Shown: positions 45,553 to 54,958 of the stretch, in pieces
Numbering within the stretch: position 1 is the stretch's first letter
Layout of the letters: the number at the start of each line of letters is the position of its first letter
Assembly (NCBI RefSeq): GCF_965276875.1
Contig: NZ_OZ255701.1
Span: 2,294,001-2,358,000, forward strand
Length of the DNA: 64,000 nucleotides
Source: Lichenicoccus sp965276875
GTDB lineage: Bacteria; Pseudomonadota; Alphaproteobacteria; Acetobacterales; Acetobacteraceae
Direction of reading: 5' to 3'
The notes under the pieces: generated by a model
What the model was told of the DNA's origin: nothing
The model's database searches: none
Seen by the model: the letters and a program-made list of their open reading frames with translations, nothing else
Position numbers and translations under genes: made by a program

Positions 45553-46695
45553 ATGGACTTCACCTTCACCGACGAGCAGCGCCTGTTACGCGACAGTCTC
45601 GATCGGTTTCTCGGCAACGAGTATAATTTCGAGGCGCGGCTACGGGCGATCCGAACGGAGTCCGGCTGGCGCCCCGAGATCTGGCGGGCACTCGCCGAGG
45701 ATGTCGGCGTCCTCGGTGCGGCGCTGCCCGAGGACTATGGTGGCTTCGGCGGCGGTCCGGTCGATACGATGGTGGTCATGCAGGCCCTCGGTGCGGCCCT
45801 GGTGGTCGAGCCCTATCTCGAAACGGTAGTCATCGCCGCCGGATTGCTCAAACGTATCGACAGCCCAGCGGCGTCGGATGCGGTGTCGCGGATCATCGCC
45901 GGCACGCTGATCGCGACCCTCGCCTGGGGCGAGCCAACAAGCCGGTTTGACGCCGCCGACGTCAGCACCGTGGCGCGTCGCGACGGCACCGGATGGAGGC
46001 TCGACGGCCGCAAGTCGGTGGTCGAGGCAGCACCCTGGGCGGACACGCTACTGGTCACCGCGCGCACCGCGGGCGCCCAGCGCGAGCGCGACGGCGTGTC
46101 GCTGTTCCTGGTCAGCGCGTCGCAAGCTGGCGTCGCCATGCGCGCCTACCCGACGGTCGACGGCCGACGCAACGCCGAGGTCGCGTTCGACTCCGTCTCG
46201 CTTGGCGCCGACGCCCTGCTCGGCCCGGAGGGCCAGGCGCTACCCTTGGTCGAACTGGTGCTGGACGAGGCACGCGCCGCACTCTGCGCGGAGGCGCTCG
46301 GCGTTTTAGGCCAGCTGCAAAGCCAAACCATCGCCTATGCCAAACAGCGTAAGCAGTTTGGCCGGGCGATCAGCGATTTTCAGGTGCTGCAACATCGCAT
46401 GGTCGACATGTTCATGCATCTCGAGCAGTCCGTGTCGATGACCTACATGGCGACGCTCAAGCTCGGGCTGGCCGCCGACGACCGTGCCCGGGCGGTCTCC
46501 GCCGCCAAGAGCTATGTCGGCCGAGCCTGCACCCTGGTCGGGCAGGCCGCGGTGCAGACGCATGGCGGCATCGGCCTCACCGACGAACTCGCTCTGAGCC
46601 ATTACTTCAAGCGCGCAACGATGATCGAAAGCGCGCTCGGCTCATCGGACTATCATCTCCGCCGCTACCAGCAATCGGGACATCAGCATGCGTGA
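45553..46695 (+). CDS. Acyl-CoA dehydrogenase, second of a tandem pair
   Basis: The 380-residue protein has A-A-L-P-E-D-Y-G-G-F-G-G-G, R-K-Q-F-G-R-A-I-S-D-F-Q and H-G-G-I-G-L-T-D-E-L. It lacks the Y-G-G-S-N-E motif seen in its partner. It may therefore form the non-catalytic half of a heteromeric enzyme with the gene before it. Its 3' end overlaps the thiolase start by 8 bp. Confidence 0.9.
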   Translation: MDFTFTDEQRLLRDSLDRFLGNEYNFEARLRAIRTESGWRPEIWRALAEDVGVLGAALPEDYGGFGGGPVDTMVVMQALGAALVVEPYLETVVIAAGLLKRIDSPAASDAVSRIIAGTLIATLAWGEPTSRFDAADVSTVARRDGTGWRLDGRKSVVEAAPWADTLLVTARTAGAQRERDGVSLFLVSASQAGVAMRAYPTVDGRRNAEVAFDSVSLGADALLGPEGQALPLVELVLDEARAALCAEALGVLGQLQSQTIAYAKQRKQFGRAISDFQVLQHRMVDMFMHLEQSVSMTYMATLKLGLAADDRARAVSAAKSYVGRACTLVGQAAVQTHGGIGLTDELALSHYFKRATMIESALGSSDYHLRRYQQSGHQHA

Positions 46696-47896
46696 CGCCG
46701 TCATCGTTTCGACCGCGCGGACTCCGATCGGACGCGCCTATCGCGGCGCCCTCAACAACACCCAGGCGCAGGCGCTCGGTGCGCATGCGATCAAGGCAGC
46801 GGTCGCCCGCGCGCACGCGCTCGATCCCGCCGAGATCGATGACGTGGTGATGGGTGCAGCCATGCAGCAGGGTGCCCAGGGCATGAACGTGGCGCGACAA
46901 TGCGCGCTGCGCGCTGGTCTGCCCGTCACGGTCGCGGCGCAGAGCGTCGACCGGCAGTGCTCGTCTGGGCTTATGGCGATTTCGATCGCCGCCAAGCAGA
47001 TCATCGTCGACGGCATGACGATCGCCGTCGGCGGCGGTCTGGAGAGCATCTCGCTGGTCCAGAACCAGCATGCGAACAGCTTTCGCGGTCGCGATCCGTG
47101 GCTGGTCGAGCACCTGCCGCAAACCTACATGACCATGATCGAGACCGCGGAGATCGTGGCAGGGCGCTACGGTGTCAGCCGCGAGCAGCAGGACGCCTAT
47201 GCGCTGAGTTCGCAGCAGCGGACGGCCGCTGGCCAGGCGAATGGCAAGTTTGCCGATGAGATCGTGCCGCTGTCTGCCGTCATGCTGGTCACCGACAAGG
47301 CCACCGGCGAGACCAGCGAACGCGAGGTGACGCTGGAGCGCGACGAAGGCAACCGTCCGGAAACGACGCTGGCCGACCTCGCGCGGCTGAAGCCGGTGTT
47401 CAAGGACGGCCAGACAATCGCTGAAGGCGCGTTCGTGACCGCCGGCAACGCGTCGCAGCTCTCGGATGGTGCGTCGGCGATGGTGCTCATGGAAGCCAGT
47501 GCCGCCGAACGTCGCGGGCTGCAGGCACTCGGCGCCTACCGCGGCATCGCCGTCGCAGGGTGCGATCCCGACGAGATGGGGATCGGGCCGGTGTTCGCGG
47601 TGCCCAAGCTGCTGGCACAGCATGGGCTCACGGTCGACGATATCGATTTGTGGGAGTTGAACGAGGCCTTCGCCGCACAGGTGCTGTATTGCCGCGACCG
47701 GCTCGGCATTCCCGAGGAGCGCCTGAACGTCAATGGCGGCGCGATCTCGATCGGCCATCCCTACGGCATGAGCGGCGCGCGTATGGCCGGCCACATCCTG
47801 CTCGAAGGGCGTCGCCGGAAGGCGAAATGGGGGGTGGTTACCATGTGCATCGGCGGCGGCATGGGAGCCGCCGGGCTGTTTGAGATCTATCCATGA
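46688..47896 (+). CDS. Acetyl-CoA C-acyltransferase (thiolase)
   Basis: The 402-residue thiolase has the nucleophile Cys in D-R-Q-C-S-S-G-L, E-L-N-E-A-F-A-A, the G-G-A-I-S-I-G-H-P-Y-G-M-S-G-A-R loop and the C-terminal catalytic C-I-G-G-G-M-G. It cleaves 3-ketoacyl-CoA with CoA and so ends the beta-oxidation round made by the operon. It overlaps the preceding dehydrogenase gene. Confidence 0.94.
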   Translation: MRDAVIVSTARTPIGRAYRGALNNTQAQALGAHAIKAAVARAHALDPAEIDDVVMGAAMQQGAQGMNVARQCALRAGLPVTVAAQSVDRQCSSGLMAISIAAKQIIVDGMTIAVGGGLESISLVQNQHANSFRGRDPWLVEHLPQTYMTMIETAEIVAGRYGVSREQQDAYALSSQQRTAAGQANGKFADEIVPLSAVMLVTDKATGETSEREVTLERDEGNRPETTLADLARLKPVFKDGQTIAEGAFVTAGNASQLSDGASAMVLMEASAAERRGLQALGAYRGIAVAGCDPDEMGIGPVFAVPKLLAQHGLTVDDIDLWELNEAFAAQVLYCRDRLGIPEERLNVNGGAISIGHPYGMSGARMAGHILLEGRRRKAKWGVVTMCIGGGMGAAGLFEIYP

Positions 47897-47962
47897 CCTG
47901 AGCGCGTGCTTCGCTTCATCAGGGCCGGACAAACCATAAAAACCAGAACTCAGGAAACGAAC

Positions 47963-49492
47963 ATGTCGGCTGAAACGGGACACCCCACGTCGCCTGCCTG
48001 GCTGCGCGGGCGCGAACTCGACACCTATCCATCGACCGGTGCGCGGCGCGGCTATCTGTTGCTGGTGGTCGCGATCACCGTAGCCCTTTACTATGAGCTC
48101 TATGTCGGCGGCGGCGTCGCGACGCTGATGCTGACCCACTTCCAGATGCCGTTCAACTACTTCGTCGTGGTGCTCGCGATCGGCAATCTGGTCGGCGCTT
48201 TTGCCTCTCTGTTCGCCGGGCTGGCCGATCGGTTCGGCCGCGCCAACCTGGTTGTTTACGGACTGCTGATCGTCGGCGCGCTGACGCTCTGGGCGATACC
48301 GAATGCGCCCAATCGGCTGGTTTACGCCTTTGAATACGCCGCCGTCGCCCTCGTCGAAGGCGTGATCCTGGTCGCCACTCCGGCACTGATCCGGGACTTC
48401 TCGCCCCAGGTCGGCCGCGCCACGGCGATGGGTGTGTGGACCATCGGTCCGGTGCTCGGCAGCCTGATGGTCAGCCTGATGACCACGCTCACGCTGCCGA
48501 CGTTCAAGACCTGGGAAAGCCAGTTCGTGATCTGCGGGTGGATCGGTCTGGCGATCTTCGTGCTCGCCTTCTTCTTCCTGCGCGAGTTGGCGCCGGCATT
48601 GCGCGACCAGATCATGGTGACCATGCGCGACCGGGTTCTTGTCGAGGCGCGTGCGCGTGGGCTGGATGTTTCGGCCGATCTGCGCGCCCCATTCCGCCAG
48701 TTGCTGCATCTCGACATCGTGGCTCCGGCGCTGGGCGTGTCGGTGCTGCTCCTCTATTACTACACGGCGGTGGCGTTCGGGACGATCTACCTGGTGACCA
48801 TCTTCCATTTCACCCTCGCCCAGGCCAATGCGCTGGCCAACTGGACGTGGGCCACCAATGCGGTCAGCCTGATTGTCGCCGGTGTGCTTTCCGACCGGTT
48901 GCGTGTGCGCAAACCCTTCATGCTGATCGGCGGCCTTGGGGGTGCTGCGCTAAGCTGGCTGTATCTGATACAAGCGGGACTGCATCCGAGTTGGGCGGCG
49001 CTGACGGCGATAAGCTGTGTGCAGTCCATGCTGGTCGGCGCCGCCTATGCGACCTGGATGGCGGCCTTCACCGAGACGGTCGAAGCGCGCAATCCCGCAC
49101 TCACCGCCACCGGCCTCGCGATCTGGGGCTGGCTGCTTCGTCTGGTGGTGACGGCGGCGTTCCTGGCGATCCCGCATGTTATCAATACGGTCACACCTCT
49201 AATAAATTCGGGTCCGGTGATCGCCGGTTTGATGCAGGCGAAGGCCGCGCACGTTGCACCTAGTCCCGTTTTGATGGCACAACTAAGCGTCATCCAGAAG
49301 GCTGCGGCCGACTCCCCGGCCCAATGGCGGACTTGGTATTGGATCTGTCTTGGCGGCGTGGCGGTGTTCGTGGCGAGTGTCATGGTCATGCGTGGTCGTT
49401 GGAGTCCGACGGCAGCTCTTGCCGACGAGGCGGCGCATGATCGGGCGGTGGCCAGGGAAATGGAGCAACTCACCGGCGCGCCGGCCGAGTAG
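47963..49492 (+). CDS. Major facilitator superfamily transporter
   Basis: The 509-residue membrane protein shows about 12 hydrophobic segments and the MFS loop motif G-L-A-D-R-F-G-R-A-N between segments 2 and 3. It has a cytoplasmic tail with charged residues. It follows the thiolase by 66 bp with CAGGAAACGAAC before the start and probably imports the acid degraded by the operon. The frame is open 19 codons further upstream without good coding quality. The substrate is unknown. Confidence 0.88.
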   Translation: MSAETGHPTSPAWLRGRELDTYPSTGARRGYLLLVVAITVALYYELYVGGGVATLMLTHFQMPFNYFVVVLAIGNLVGAFASLFAGLADRFGRANLVVYGLLIVGALTLWAIPNAPNRLVYAFEYAAVALVEGVILVATPALIRDFSPQVGRATAMGVWTIGPVLGSLMVSLMTTLTLPTFKTWESQFVICGWIGLAIFVLAFFFLRELAPALRDQIMVTMRDRVLVEARARGLDVSADLRAPFRQLLHLDIVAPALGVSVLLLYYYTAVAFGTIYLVTIFHFTLAQANALANWTWATNAVSLIVAGVLSDRLRVRKPFMLIGGLGGAALSWLYLIQAGLHPSWAALTAISCVQSMLVGAAYATWMAAFTETVEARNPALTATGLAIWGWLLRLVVTAAFLAIPHVINTVTPLINSGPVIAGLMQAKAAHVAPSPVLMAQLSVIQKAAADSPAQWRTWYWICLGGVAVFVASVMVMRGRWSPTAALADEAAHDRAVAREMEQLTGAPAE

Positions 49493-49532
49493 GGTCAGTT
49501 TAAATAAAAAGACCAGACCAGGAGGAATATTG

Positions 49533-51002
49533 ATGACTACCACGGAGCCCTGGATGCCGCGACTTAAGGCAACCAGGCGGCTGACGGCCGCTCTGTTCGG
49601 CATTGCAGCGGTTGGGAGCGTAAGCGTTCCCGCCGTCGCGCAGACGTTGAACAGCGGTCAAGGCGCGTCGTCCAGCCAGCAGGTGGCGCACCCGTCGGCG
49701 GTGCCGCCGCTTCCGGCGCCAGAGGCGCTGTTTCCGACGATGTTCGGTGCGCAGCCCTGGTTGCGTGACCACGGCATCGCCATTCTCCTTGATACCATCG
49801 GGGAGCTTGCCGGCAACGTCACCGGCGGCGGTGGTCCACGCAATATTACCGGGAACACTGGCGGCGGCAGCAGCTTCGACGGCCAGGTCGGCTTCGAGAC
49901 CGACATAGACTGGGAAAAGCTCGCCGGCATTACCGGCTTTTCCACCAACTCAATCATCATCTCGCGCTATGGCGGCCTGCCGGCGAGCTACCAAATCGGC
50001 GACACCCTGAACGCCAGCTCCGAGGTCTACGGCGCCGGCGGCAACGTGGTCGCCCATCTAGTGCAGGTCTACGGACAGGAGACGCTGCTTGGCGGCGGCC
50101 TGCAAATCCAGGCTGGTCGCATCCCCCTCGACGACTATTTCGACGCGTCGCCACTCTTCTGCGCCTACGCATCGAACGCGCTGTGCGGCAACCCGAAAAA
50201 CTTCGTCGACAACGCCCTCTCCCACACCACCTATCCGGACGCCGGGTATGCGGTGCATGTGCTGTTCGCGCCCTCGCCGCACGCCTACATCCAGACCGGC
50301 GTGTATTTCAGCCAGAGCAATTTCTATAATTACGGCAAAGGCTTCCGCACGGGCTTTAACTGGAGCACCAACTACATCACCGGCGAGGCCTTCCCGGTCG
50401 AGATCGGCTGGGTACCGAGCTTTGGCGCACAGCATCTACCCGGGCACTACAAGCTCGGCTTCGTCTACGACAATAACACCCACCTGGATAATTACTACGC
50501 CATCAACGGCTCGGCCTTTGCCACGAACGGCCTGCCGCCGCGCAATCTGCACGGCACCAGCTCGGTCTATGTCCAGGCCGATCAGATGGTGGTGCGCAAC
50601 GGCCCCGGTCCAAATTCCGGAATCATCGTGCTCGCCGGCTACTCGCACAATGATCCCGAGAGCGCGACACGCGCCGACCAGTTCTATGTCGGTGCGCAGG
50701 ATCTTGGCTTTTGGAGTGCCCGTCCGTTCGATCAGATCAACCTGCTGGCGACCTATCAAACTGTCTCCGGGCTGCTCGGCAAATCCCAGGGTTACGAGCT
50801 CGACGAGGGCTTTTCCATCGTCTCCGGTGGCGCCAGCGGCATCCAGAACTATGGCATGACGTTCGAGGCGAACTACGCGATCCACGTCTATCGCGGCTTT
50901 ACCTTCGCGCCGGATTTCCAGTACTACATCCGACCGAATGCCCAGGCCAATCTGCCGGACGCGGCTTTCCTCGGGTTCAAGACACACCTGGAGTTCTTCT
51001 GA
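49533..51002 (+). CDS. oprB: Carbohydrate-selective porin, OprB-like
   Basis: The 489-residue protein has a signal peptide (A-A-V-G-S-V-S-V-P-A-V-A-Q, cleavage near residue 38), then an outer-membrane beta-barrel pattern with many alternating aromatic strands and a C-terminal Phe (L-E-F-F). OprB-type porins let sugars and small acids through the outer membrane. AGGAGG lies 8 bp before the ATG. It follows the MFS gene by 40 bp and may act as its outer-membrane counterpart. Confidence 0.87.
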   Translation: MTTTEPWMPRLKATRRLTAALFGIAAVGSVSVPAVAQTLNSGQGASSSQQVAHPSAVPPLPAPEALFPTMFGAQPWLRDHGIAILLDTIGELAGNVTGGGGPRNITGNTGGGSSFDGQVGFETDIDWEKLAGITGFSTNSIIISRYGGLPASYQIGDTLNASSEVYGAGGNVVAHLVQVYGQETLLGGGLQIQAGRIPLDDYFDASPLFCAYASNALCGNPKNFVDNALSHTTYPDAGYAVHVLFAPSPHAYIQTGVYFSQSNFYNYGKGFRTGFNWSTNYITGEAFPVEIGWVPSFGAQHLPGHYKLGFVYDNNTHLDNYYAINGSAFATNGLPPRNLHGTSSVYVQADQMVVRNGPGPNSGIIVLAGYSHNDPESATRADQFYVGAQDLGFWSARPFDQINLLATYQTVSGLLGKSQGYELDEGFSIVSGGASGIQNYGMTFEANYAIHVYRGFTFAPDFQYYIRPNAQANLPDAAFLGFKTHLEFF

Positions 51003-51021
51003 TCGATAGCGGGGTGACGGC

Positions 51022-52188
51022 ATGGGCAGGTTCGGCGATTACCAGAACGAAATCTATATCGCCGGCCTGCATGGCCATCAGCCCCGGCTGCCGATCCGCT
51101 TCGAGGAGATGCAGGCCAAGGCGCATGCCGTGCTGCCGGCCAGCCTGGTCTCCTACGTTGCCGGCGGCTGCGGCAACGAACGCACCCAGGATGCCAATGT
51201 GGCGGCGTTCGACGGCTGGGGCCTGGTGCCACGTATGTTTGTCGGTGCGACCGAGCGCGACCTGTCCATCGACCTGTTCGGACTGAAGTTTCCCACACCC
51301 ATTTTCATGAGCCCGATCGGGGTGATCGGGCTGTGCGCGCAGGATGGCCACGGCGACCTCGCCACCGCCCGAGCCGCATCGCAGACCGGCGTGCCGATGG
51401 TCGCCTCGACCCTCACTGTCGACCCGCTCGAGGACGTGGCCAAGGCGCTGGACCCGACACCCGGGTTTTTCCAGCTCTACACGCCAACAGACCGGGAATT
51501 GGCCGAGAGCCTGGTGCACCGCGCGGAGGCGGCCGGCTTCAAGGCGATTGTCGTCACCCTCGATACCTGGCTGACGGGATGGCGGCCACGCGACCTCAGC
51601 ACGGCAAGCTTCCCACAACTCCGCGGGCTCTGCCTCGCCAATTACTTCTCCGACCCGCGATTTCGTGCCCAGCTTGCCAGGCCGCCCGAGCAGGATCTGC
51701 AGGCCGCCACGATGCAGTGGGCGCGCGTCTTCGGCAATCCGCTGACCTGGGATGACCTGCCGTGGCTGCGGTCGCTGACCAGGCTGCCTTTGCTGATCAA
51801 GGGCATCTGCCATCCCGATGATGCACGGCGCGCAATCGATGGCGGCGTCGACGGGATCTACTGTTCCAACCATGGCGGCCGGCAGGCCAATGGCGGCTTG
51901 GCCGCGCTGGACATGCTGCCCGGCATCGTCGCGGCGGCGGGCAAGGTGCCGGTGCTGTTCGATTCCGGTGTGCGCACCGGGACAGATGTCATCAAGGCGC
52001 TGGCGATGGGGGCTGCCGCGGTCGGCATCGGGCGTCCCTATGCCTACGGCCTTGCGGTCGGCGGGGTTGCCGGCATCGTCCACGTGCTGCGTTGCCTGCT
52101 GGCCGAGGCGGACCTATACATGGCGGTCGACGGATACCCAAGAATTGCCGAGCTTCGGCCAGACATGCTCCGGCGGGTGGCGCGGTAG
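51022..52188 (+). CDS. FMN-dependent 2-hydroxyacid oxidase/dehydrogenase (lactate-oxidase family)
   Basis: The 388-residue TIM-barrel enzyme keeps the active-site S-N-H-G-G-R-Q (catalytic His), P-I-G-V-I-G-L near the N-terminus, and D-S-G-V-R-T-G-T-D for FMN phosphate. Members oxidise 2-hydroxyacids such as lactate or glycolate. Its length and N-terminal pattern resemble lactate 2-monooxygenase relatives. It is 19 bp after the porin gene. The exact acid is not decided by sequence. Confidence 0.88.
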   Translation: MGRFGDYQNEIYIAGLHGHQPRLPIRFEEMQAKAHAVLPASLVSYVAGGCGNERTQDANVAAFDGWGLVPRMFVGATERDLSIDLFGLKFPTPIFMSPIGVIGLCAQDGHGDLATARAASQTGVPMVASTLTVDPLEDVAKALDPTPGFFQLYTPTDRELAESLVHRAEAAGFKAIVVTLDTWLTGWRPRDLSTASFPQLRGLCLANYFSDPRFRAQLARPPEQDLQAATMQWARVFGNPLTWDDLPWLRSLTRLPLLIKGICHPDDARRAIDGGVDGIYCSNHGGRQANGGLAALDMLPGIVAAAGKVPVLFDSGVRTGTDVIKALAMGAAAVGIGRPYAYGLAVGGVAGIVHVLRCLLAEADLYMAVDGYPRIAELRPDMLRRVAR

Positions 52189-52208
52189 TATCAGCAAGGA
52201 CCATGATC

Positions 52209-52988
52209 ATGGCGGATGACGCACGCGCAGTCCCGGGATCGCTGCAGGGCCGGATCGGACCGGAAGAATGGCAGGCGCGCGTCGACCTCGCCGCACTGTA
52301 CAGGCTGGTGGCGCTGCATAATTGGGACGACGGCATCTTCACCCACATCTCGATGCGTGTGCCCGGTCCCGAGCACCATTTCCTGATCAATCCCTATGGC
52401 CTGTATTTCGAGGAGATGACCGCATCGAGCCTGGTCAAGGTCGACCTCGACGGACAGATCGTGATGCCAACCTCCTACCGGATCAACCCGGCTGGCTTCA
52501 CCATCCATTCCGCGATCCATGCCGCGCGCGCCGACGCCCTGTGTGTGATGCATCTGCATACGCCGTGTGGCGTCGGCGTCTCGGCGCAGGCAGAGGGGTT
52601 GCTTCCGATCGGGCAGAACGCCCTGATCATGATCCCGCAGCTTGCCTATCACGAGTACGAGGGGGTCGCGACCAACCTCGACGAGCGGGAGCGTCTGGTC
52701 GCCGATCTCGGCGACTGCAACGCCATGCTGTTGCGCAACCACGGCACGTTGGCGGTAGGCGGCTCGGCCGCACATGTCTGGACGACCATGTTCTTCCTGG
52801 AGCGCGCCTGCGCGCAACAGGTGGCCGCCCTCTCCGCGGGACGCGCAAATATTCTGATCGCTCCGGAAGCGGCGCGGCAGACGATCGCGTCGCAGAACCC
52901 GCGAGAGGGAATGGCCAAGGCTGGCCAGCTCGGCTGGCCGGGGCTATTGCGCAAGCTCGATCGGCAAGCCCCGGGTTACGACAGCTGA
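52209..52988 (+). CDS. Class II aldolase/adducin family protein
   Basis: The 259-residue protein has the zinc-binding H-L-H-T-P and R-N-H-G-T-L-A-V-G motifs and the N-terminal N-P-Y-G-L-Y of the class II aldolase/adducin family. The family includes fuculose-phosphate aldolase and many decarboxylase-like members, so the reaction is open. AAGGA lies 8 bp before the chosen ATG (52209); an ATG at 52203 is also in frame. It closes the porin/oxidase gene row. Confidence 0.85.
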   Translation: MADDARAVPGSLQGRIGPEEWQARVDLAALYRLVALHNWDDGIFTHISMRVPGPEHHFLINPYGLYFEEMTASSLVKVDLDGQIVMPTSYRINPAGFTIHSAIHAARADALCVMHLHTPCGVGVSAQAEGLLPIGQNALIMIPQLAYHEYEGVATNLDERERLVADLGDCNAMLLRNHGTLAVGGSAAHVWTTMFFLERACAQQVAALSAGRANILIAPEAARQTIASQNPREGMAKAGQLGWPGLLRKLDRQAPGYDS

Positions 52989-52992
52989 AGGT

Positions 52993-54453
52993 CTAGCCGA
53001 GCGCCGCCTGCACGAGCGCCGCCGCCTTGCCATATGGCGCGAAGAACGCGTCGATATGGTCGCCCTCTCCGCGCACGACGACACCGCGCTGGTTGGAGAA
53101 CTCCCTAAAGCCTTCAATGCCGTGATGGCGGCCCATGCCGCTCATCCCGACTCCGCCGAAGGCGAGAGACGGTAGCGCGCCCTGCAGGGCACAGGTATTG
53201 ACCGCAGCACCGCCGGAGGTGATCTGCCCGAGAACATGCGCGATCGTGGCCTGGTCGTCGCCGAACACATACAAGCCGAGCGGCCGCTCTGAGGCATTGA
53301 TCATCGCCACAGCCTCGTTGAGGTCGTCATAGGGCACGACCGGAAGGATCGGGCCGAAGATCTCTTCCTGCATGATGCGCAGGTCGGCTTTCGGGTCGAT
53401 CACCAGCGAGATCGGCATCCGCCTTGTCTGTCGGTCGATCGCGCCATTCGGCTCGAGTGGTACGATCGTGCTGGCACGGTCGCGCGCTTCGTCCAAGAGG
53501 TCACAGAGGCGGTCAAGGTGGCGCTCCGAAATGATCCCTGTGCAATCCTCGCTTTGGGAATAATTTTCCGCCACGCGCGCCATGAACGCTTTCGACAGGC
53601 TGACGAAGTGGTCGACATCGGCGCGTGGCACCAGGCAGTAATCGACGGAGATGCACATCTGACCGTTCTTGACGGTCTTGGTGCCGATGACGGAGTCGAC
53701 ATTGGCGGCGGTGACCGAACCTGGTGTCAGCAGCGCCGGGCATTTGCCCCCCAACTCGAGCGTCACCGGCGTGAGATTGCGCGCGGCCGCCTGCATGATC
53801 TGCCTGCCGACATTGGGGCTGCCGGTATAGAGAAGATGGTCCCAGCGCAGCTCCGAGAAGGCGCGAGCCAAGTCCAGGCCGCCGACCACGACATGGACCA
53901 ATGTCGGCTCGAAGGTCTTGGCCACCATCTCTCGCAGCAGCGCCGCACAGGCCGGCGTAAACTCCGAAGGCTTGACGATGACCCGATTGCCTGCCGCCAG
54001 CATCTCGATCATCGGTCCGACCGACAGGTCAAAGGGGAAGTTCCAGGGCACGATATTGCCGACGACTCCCTTCGGCTGGCTCTGGATGTAGGCCTGTGCC
54101 GTGCCAAGCATGGCCGCGTCGACGTCGCGCGGCGACGGACGCATCCATTCCTCCAGCCGTTCGAGGACGTAGTTGGCGCGGGCAACCGGGCCCAGCACCT
54201 CGATGAGATCGGAGGCCGGTACCGGATGGCAGCCGAAATCCTGACTGAGGGCCGCGCTGATCTGCTCGCGGTGACCGAGCAGCATGCCCATGAGCTTGCC
54301 GATTCGCGACTTGCGTTCGGCAAGGTCAGGCTGGCGATCCGCATGGAACGCCGCGCGCTGTGCCGCGAAGGCGGCATGGAGCTCCGCAATCGCCGCCTCG
54401 TCGCTCGTCGAAGCAGATCCGAACGAGGGTGGCGCCTTATCCAGGATGGACAT
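52993..54453 (-). CDS. Aldehyde dehydrogenase, coniferyl-aldehyde dehydrogenase-like
   Basis: The 486-residue protein has V-P-W-N-F-P-F, V-K-P-S-E, the catalytic Glu in L-E-L-G-G-K and the nucleophile Cys in G-Q-M-C-I-S-V-D-Y. The C-I-x-x-D-Y pattern is typical of the coniferyl aldehyde dehydrogenase branch rather than of betaine or succinate-semialdehyde enzymes. It oxidises an aldehyde to its acid. It converges with the aldolase gene and has its own promoter region of ~500 bp. Confidence 0.9.
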   Translation of the reverse strand: MSILDKAPPSFGSASTSDEAAIAELHAAFAAQRAAFHADRQPDLAERKSRIGKLMGMLLGHREQISAALSQDFGCHPVPASDLIEVLGPVARANYVLERLEEWMRPSPRDVDAAMLGTAQAYIQSQPKGVVGNIVPWNFPFDLSVGPMIEMLAAGNRVIVKPSEFTPACAALLREMVAKTFEPTLVHVVVGGLDLARAFSELRWDHLLYTGSPNVGRQIMQAAARNLTPVTLELGGKCPALLTPGSVTAANVDSVIGTKTVKNGQMCISVDYCLVPRADVDHFVSLSKAFMARVAENYSQSEDCTGIISERHLDRLCDLLDEARDRASTIVPLEPNGAIDRQTRRMPISLVIDPKADLRIMQEEIFGPILPVVPYDDLNEAVAMINASERPLGLYVFGDDQATIAHVLGQITSGGAAVNTCALQGALPSLAFGGVGMSGMGRHHGIEGFREFSNQRGVVVRGEGDHIDAFFAPYGKAAALVQAALG

Positions 54454-54958
54454 TCTGGTTTCCTTCCGATGTTGCTCTTAAGTGTTGTGCTCGAAGTCGT
54501 GGCGTGGCTTTGCCATCTTCCGCAAGCCGTCTCGACGACCTCGAGCGATGTTCGATTAAATACCACAAGCGAAGCCATGATAAGGCTTGCGGGTAGAATT
54601 CCTGGCCGGTCCCGGTGAGAGGCGGTGCAGTCCAAGCCGTCGCAAGCGCACAAAAGTATCAAATTGCGGCCCTGATCCAGGTAGTTGGAAGGCAGCGGAT
54701 ACCCTATGATCCTTCCCAACACTGAGATCCGTAGCCGCGGCGCTGCCTGCGAGCTCAACGGACAATGGGAGGACACACGGGTGCGCGTTGCACGCACGAC
54801 CACCAGTTTCACTCGGATTGATGCCGCGTTGCGATATAGCCGCGACTGCAGAAACCTTGTGCCGCGCAACGTTTTAAGAGCGTTCTGAGTGCTATGCCAC
54901 GAGCCTAGCCAGGCAGTCCTGGGGGCGCTATCTTCACTATAGAAACGGAGAAACACGA
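54454..54958. other. 505-bp intergenic region between divergent genes
   Basis: No gene can be supported here; the short open frames have poor coding quality. The region must hold the promoters of the leftward aldehyde dehydrogenase and the rightward ABC operon. A motif GATGTTCGAT near 54550 recurs as AATGTTCGAT at 20160 in the SorC-type operator region; its meaning is unclear. CGGAGAAACACGA precedes the ABC start. Confidence 0.4.

Noticed and set aside
46607..48808. 733-codon minus-strand frame opposite the thiolase and MFS genes
   Set aside because: The product is Arg/His/Gln-rich and without motifs. The plus-strand genes are well supported.
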